From an uncultured Bacteroidales bacterium (GTDB taxonomy: Bacteria > Bacteroidota > Bacteroidia > Bacteroidales > P3), in assembly GCA_937884485.1 (NCBI GenBank), contig CALGCG010000071.1, positions 15,398 to 79,397 on the forward strand: a stretch of DNA of 64,000 bases, given 5' to 3'. The translations under genes were made by a program, and so were the position numbers. Positions 62,771 to 64,000 of the stretch are shown here, in pieces. Position 1 is the first letter of the stretch; each line of letters opens with the position of its first letter. The notes beneath the pieces are model-generated. The model was not told where the DNA came from. It did no database searches and was given only the letters and a program-made list of their open reading frames with translations.

Positions 62771-64000
62771 ATGGTTAGAAGAATCTTTGTTGAAAAGAAA
62801 CCAGCCTTTGCCGTGAAGGCGAAGGAGTTGAAGAGCGAAATGAGCGAATACCTCGGCATCGAGGCCGAGGACGTGCGCGTGCTGATACGCTACGACATCG
62901 AGAATGTGAGCGACGAGACCTTTGCCAAGGCCAAGGGCACCGTCTTCAGCGAGCCGCCGGTGGATGACCTGTACGAGGAAGAGTTTCCCCATAAGGAGGG
63001 CGATTTCTGCTTCACGGTGGAGTACCTCCCCGGCCAGTTTGACCAGCGTGCCGACAGCGCGGAGCAGTGTGTCTGCCTGCTCAACGATGCCGAGCACCCC
63101 ATCATCAAGAGCGCCACGACGTATGTCATTTCCGGTGTGAAAGGGAAATCTGGGAAGACCGACTGGCAGGAAGCCATCGTCAAGCATTGCGTCAACCCCG
63201 TGGACAGCCGTCGCGCCGACGGCCCCAAGCCCGCCACCTTGGAGGACCACTTCGACGAGCCCGCCGACGTCATTGTCTTCGACGGTTTCAAGGATATGGC
63301 CGAGCCGCAGCTGAAAGAGTTGTATGACGGCCTTGGTCTGGCCATGACCTTCGCCGACTTCAAGCACATACAGCGCTACTTCCACGACGAGGAGAAGCGC
63401 AACCCCACCATGACCGAAATCCGCGTGCTCGACACCTACTGGAGCGACCACTGCCGCCACACCACCTTCGCCACCGAGCTGAAGGATGTCCGCTTCGACG
63501 ACGGCCTCTACCGTCCGCTCATCGAGGGCGCTTTCAAGCAGTACCTCGAAGACCATAAGGAACAGTATGCGGGCCGCACGGACAAGTTCGTCTGCCTGAT
63601 GGACATCGGCACACTGGCCGCCAAGCGCCTGAAGAAGGCCGGCTACCTCGACGACCAGGAGCCGAGCGACGAGATCAACGCCTGCTCCATCGTGGTGCCC
63701 GTCGTCATCGACGGCAACCGCGAGGAGTGGCTCATCAACTTCAAGAACGAGACCCACAACCACCCGACCGAGATTGAACCCTTCGGCGGTGCCGCCACCT
63801 GCCTCGGCGGCTGCATCCGCGACCCGCTGAGCGGCCGCACCTACGTCTACCAGGCCATGCGCGTCACCGGCGCTGCCGACCCCCGGAAGCCTCTGAACGA
63901 GACTCTGGCCGGCAAGCTGCCCCAGAGAAAGCTGTGCCAGACCGCTGCCGCAGGCTACTCCTCCTACGGTAACCAGATCGGCCTGGCCACCGGCCATGTT
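62771..64000 (+). CDS. purL: Phosphoribosylformylglycinamidine synthase (partial, right edge)
   Basis: First 410 residues of a large-type PurL, cut by the window end. The N-terminal PurS-like region (MVRRIFVEKKPAFAVKAKELKSEMSEYLG) is followed by FGAM synthase motifs: DTYWSDHCRHTTF, INFKNETHNHPTEIEPFGGAATCLGGCIRDPLSGRTYVYQAMRVTGAADP and KLCQTAAAGYSSYGNQIGLATGHV. It makes FGAM from FGAR, ATP and glutamine. Bacteroidota have the single ~1,230-residue form, so about 820 residues remain outside. It lies 14 bp after the acyltransferase and probably shares its promoter. Confidence 0.96.
   Translation, partial: MVRRIFVEKKPAFAVKAKELKSEMSEYLGIEAEDVRVLIRYDIENVSDETFAKAKGTVFSEPPVDDLYEEEFPHKEGDFCFTVEYLPGQFDQRADSAEQCVCLLNDAEHPIIKSATTYVISGVKGKSGKTDWQEAIVKHCVNPVDSRRADGPKPATLEDHFDEPADVIVFDGFKDMAEPQLKELYDGLGLAMTFADFKHIQRYFHDEEKRNPTMTEIRVLDTYWSDHCRHTTFATELKDVRFDDGLYRPLIEGAFKQYLEDHKEQYAGRTDKFVCLMDIGTLAAKRLKKAGYLDDQEPSDEINACSIVVPVVIDGNREEWLINFKNETHNHPTEIEPFGGAATCLGGCIRDPLSGRTYVYQAMRVTGAADPRKPLNETLAGKLPQRKLCQTAAAGYSSYGNQIGLATGHV

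Overview
The window reads as chromosome of a high-GC member of the Bacteroidales (phylum Bacteroidota). Evidence seen directly: many genes are preceded by the Bacteroidota promoter form TTTG - about 19-22 nt - TAnnTTTG, most often as TATCTTTGCA. Shine-Dalgarno sequences are largely absent. Lineage-typical genes are present: rpmG followed by the small DUF4295 gene, a BlaI/M56-TonB regulator pair, a glsA/glsB glycine-lipid pair, purH-mreB, DUF6261, DUF4160/DUF2442, and many short lipoproteins with SPII signals. Coding sequence looks roughly 60% GC by eye. No rRNA, tRNA, transposase or CRISPR-Cas locus was found.

Layout. 0-6.4 kb: a partial HAD hydrolase, a blaI - M56/TonB - LRR lipoprotein operon, rfbB, and small lipoproteins. 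6.5-9.4 kb: htpG and a membrane protein. 9.4-15.4 kb: one tightly overlapping minus-strand operon, nadC - yihY - rlmL-like - queG - TonB-dependent receptor. 15.9-22.3 kb: a plus-strand run of deoxynucleoside kinase, kdsB, an unusual HU-like/SPOR membrane protein, trmB, yebC, rsmI and mgtC-like. 22.3-26.9 kb: a radical SAM protein, a secreted protein of unknown role and a secreted C1B peptidase. 27-36 kb is the most accessory-looking part: a vWA protein, AT-richer lipoproteins, a four-helix-bundle protein, a transketolase C-terminal half without its partner, zinc-ribbon, DUF6261, CsaA-like, LOG-like and Cas4-like nuclease genes, and a DUF4160/DUF2442 pair. 36-48 kb: cstA; glsA-glsB-engB-dacB; purH-mreB; pfkA; rpmG-DUF4295; an OMP. 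48-64 kb: ileS with an M20 hydrolase, a DUF4353 beta-helix lipoprotein, MATE-murB, a sialidase, a second C1B peptidase, an acyltransferase and the start of purL.

The most distinctive content is the density of short structured repeats. Several intergenic arrays are built from 11-bp units (GGGAGTTGGTA, GTTCTTATATA, GGGGGCGAATC, TCCGTTAATTG types), usually arranged as two opposed half-arrays around a short centre. Others use 7-bp or 9-bp units. There are also GCCGGC-type and other hairpins, and one 41-bp tandem array. Several of these lie inside genes and are translated in frame (ileS, the TonB receptor, radical SAM, the Cas4-like nuclease, HAD, LOG). I could not compare them with other genomes. 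Separately, the DUF2442/DUF4160 pair is bracketed by a perfect 21-bp direct repeat whose distal copy is the 3' end of the neighbouring gene, which looks like a module inserted between two formerly adjacent genes.
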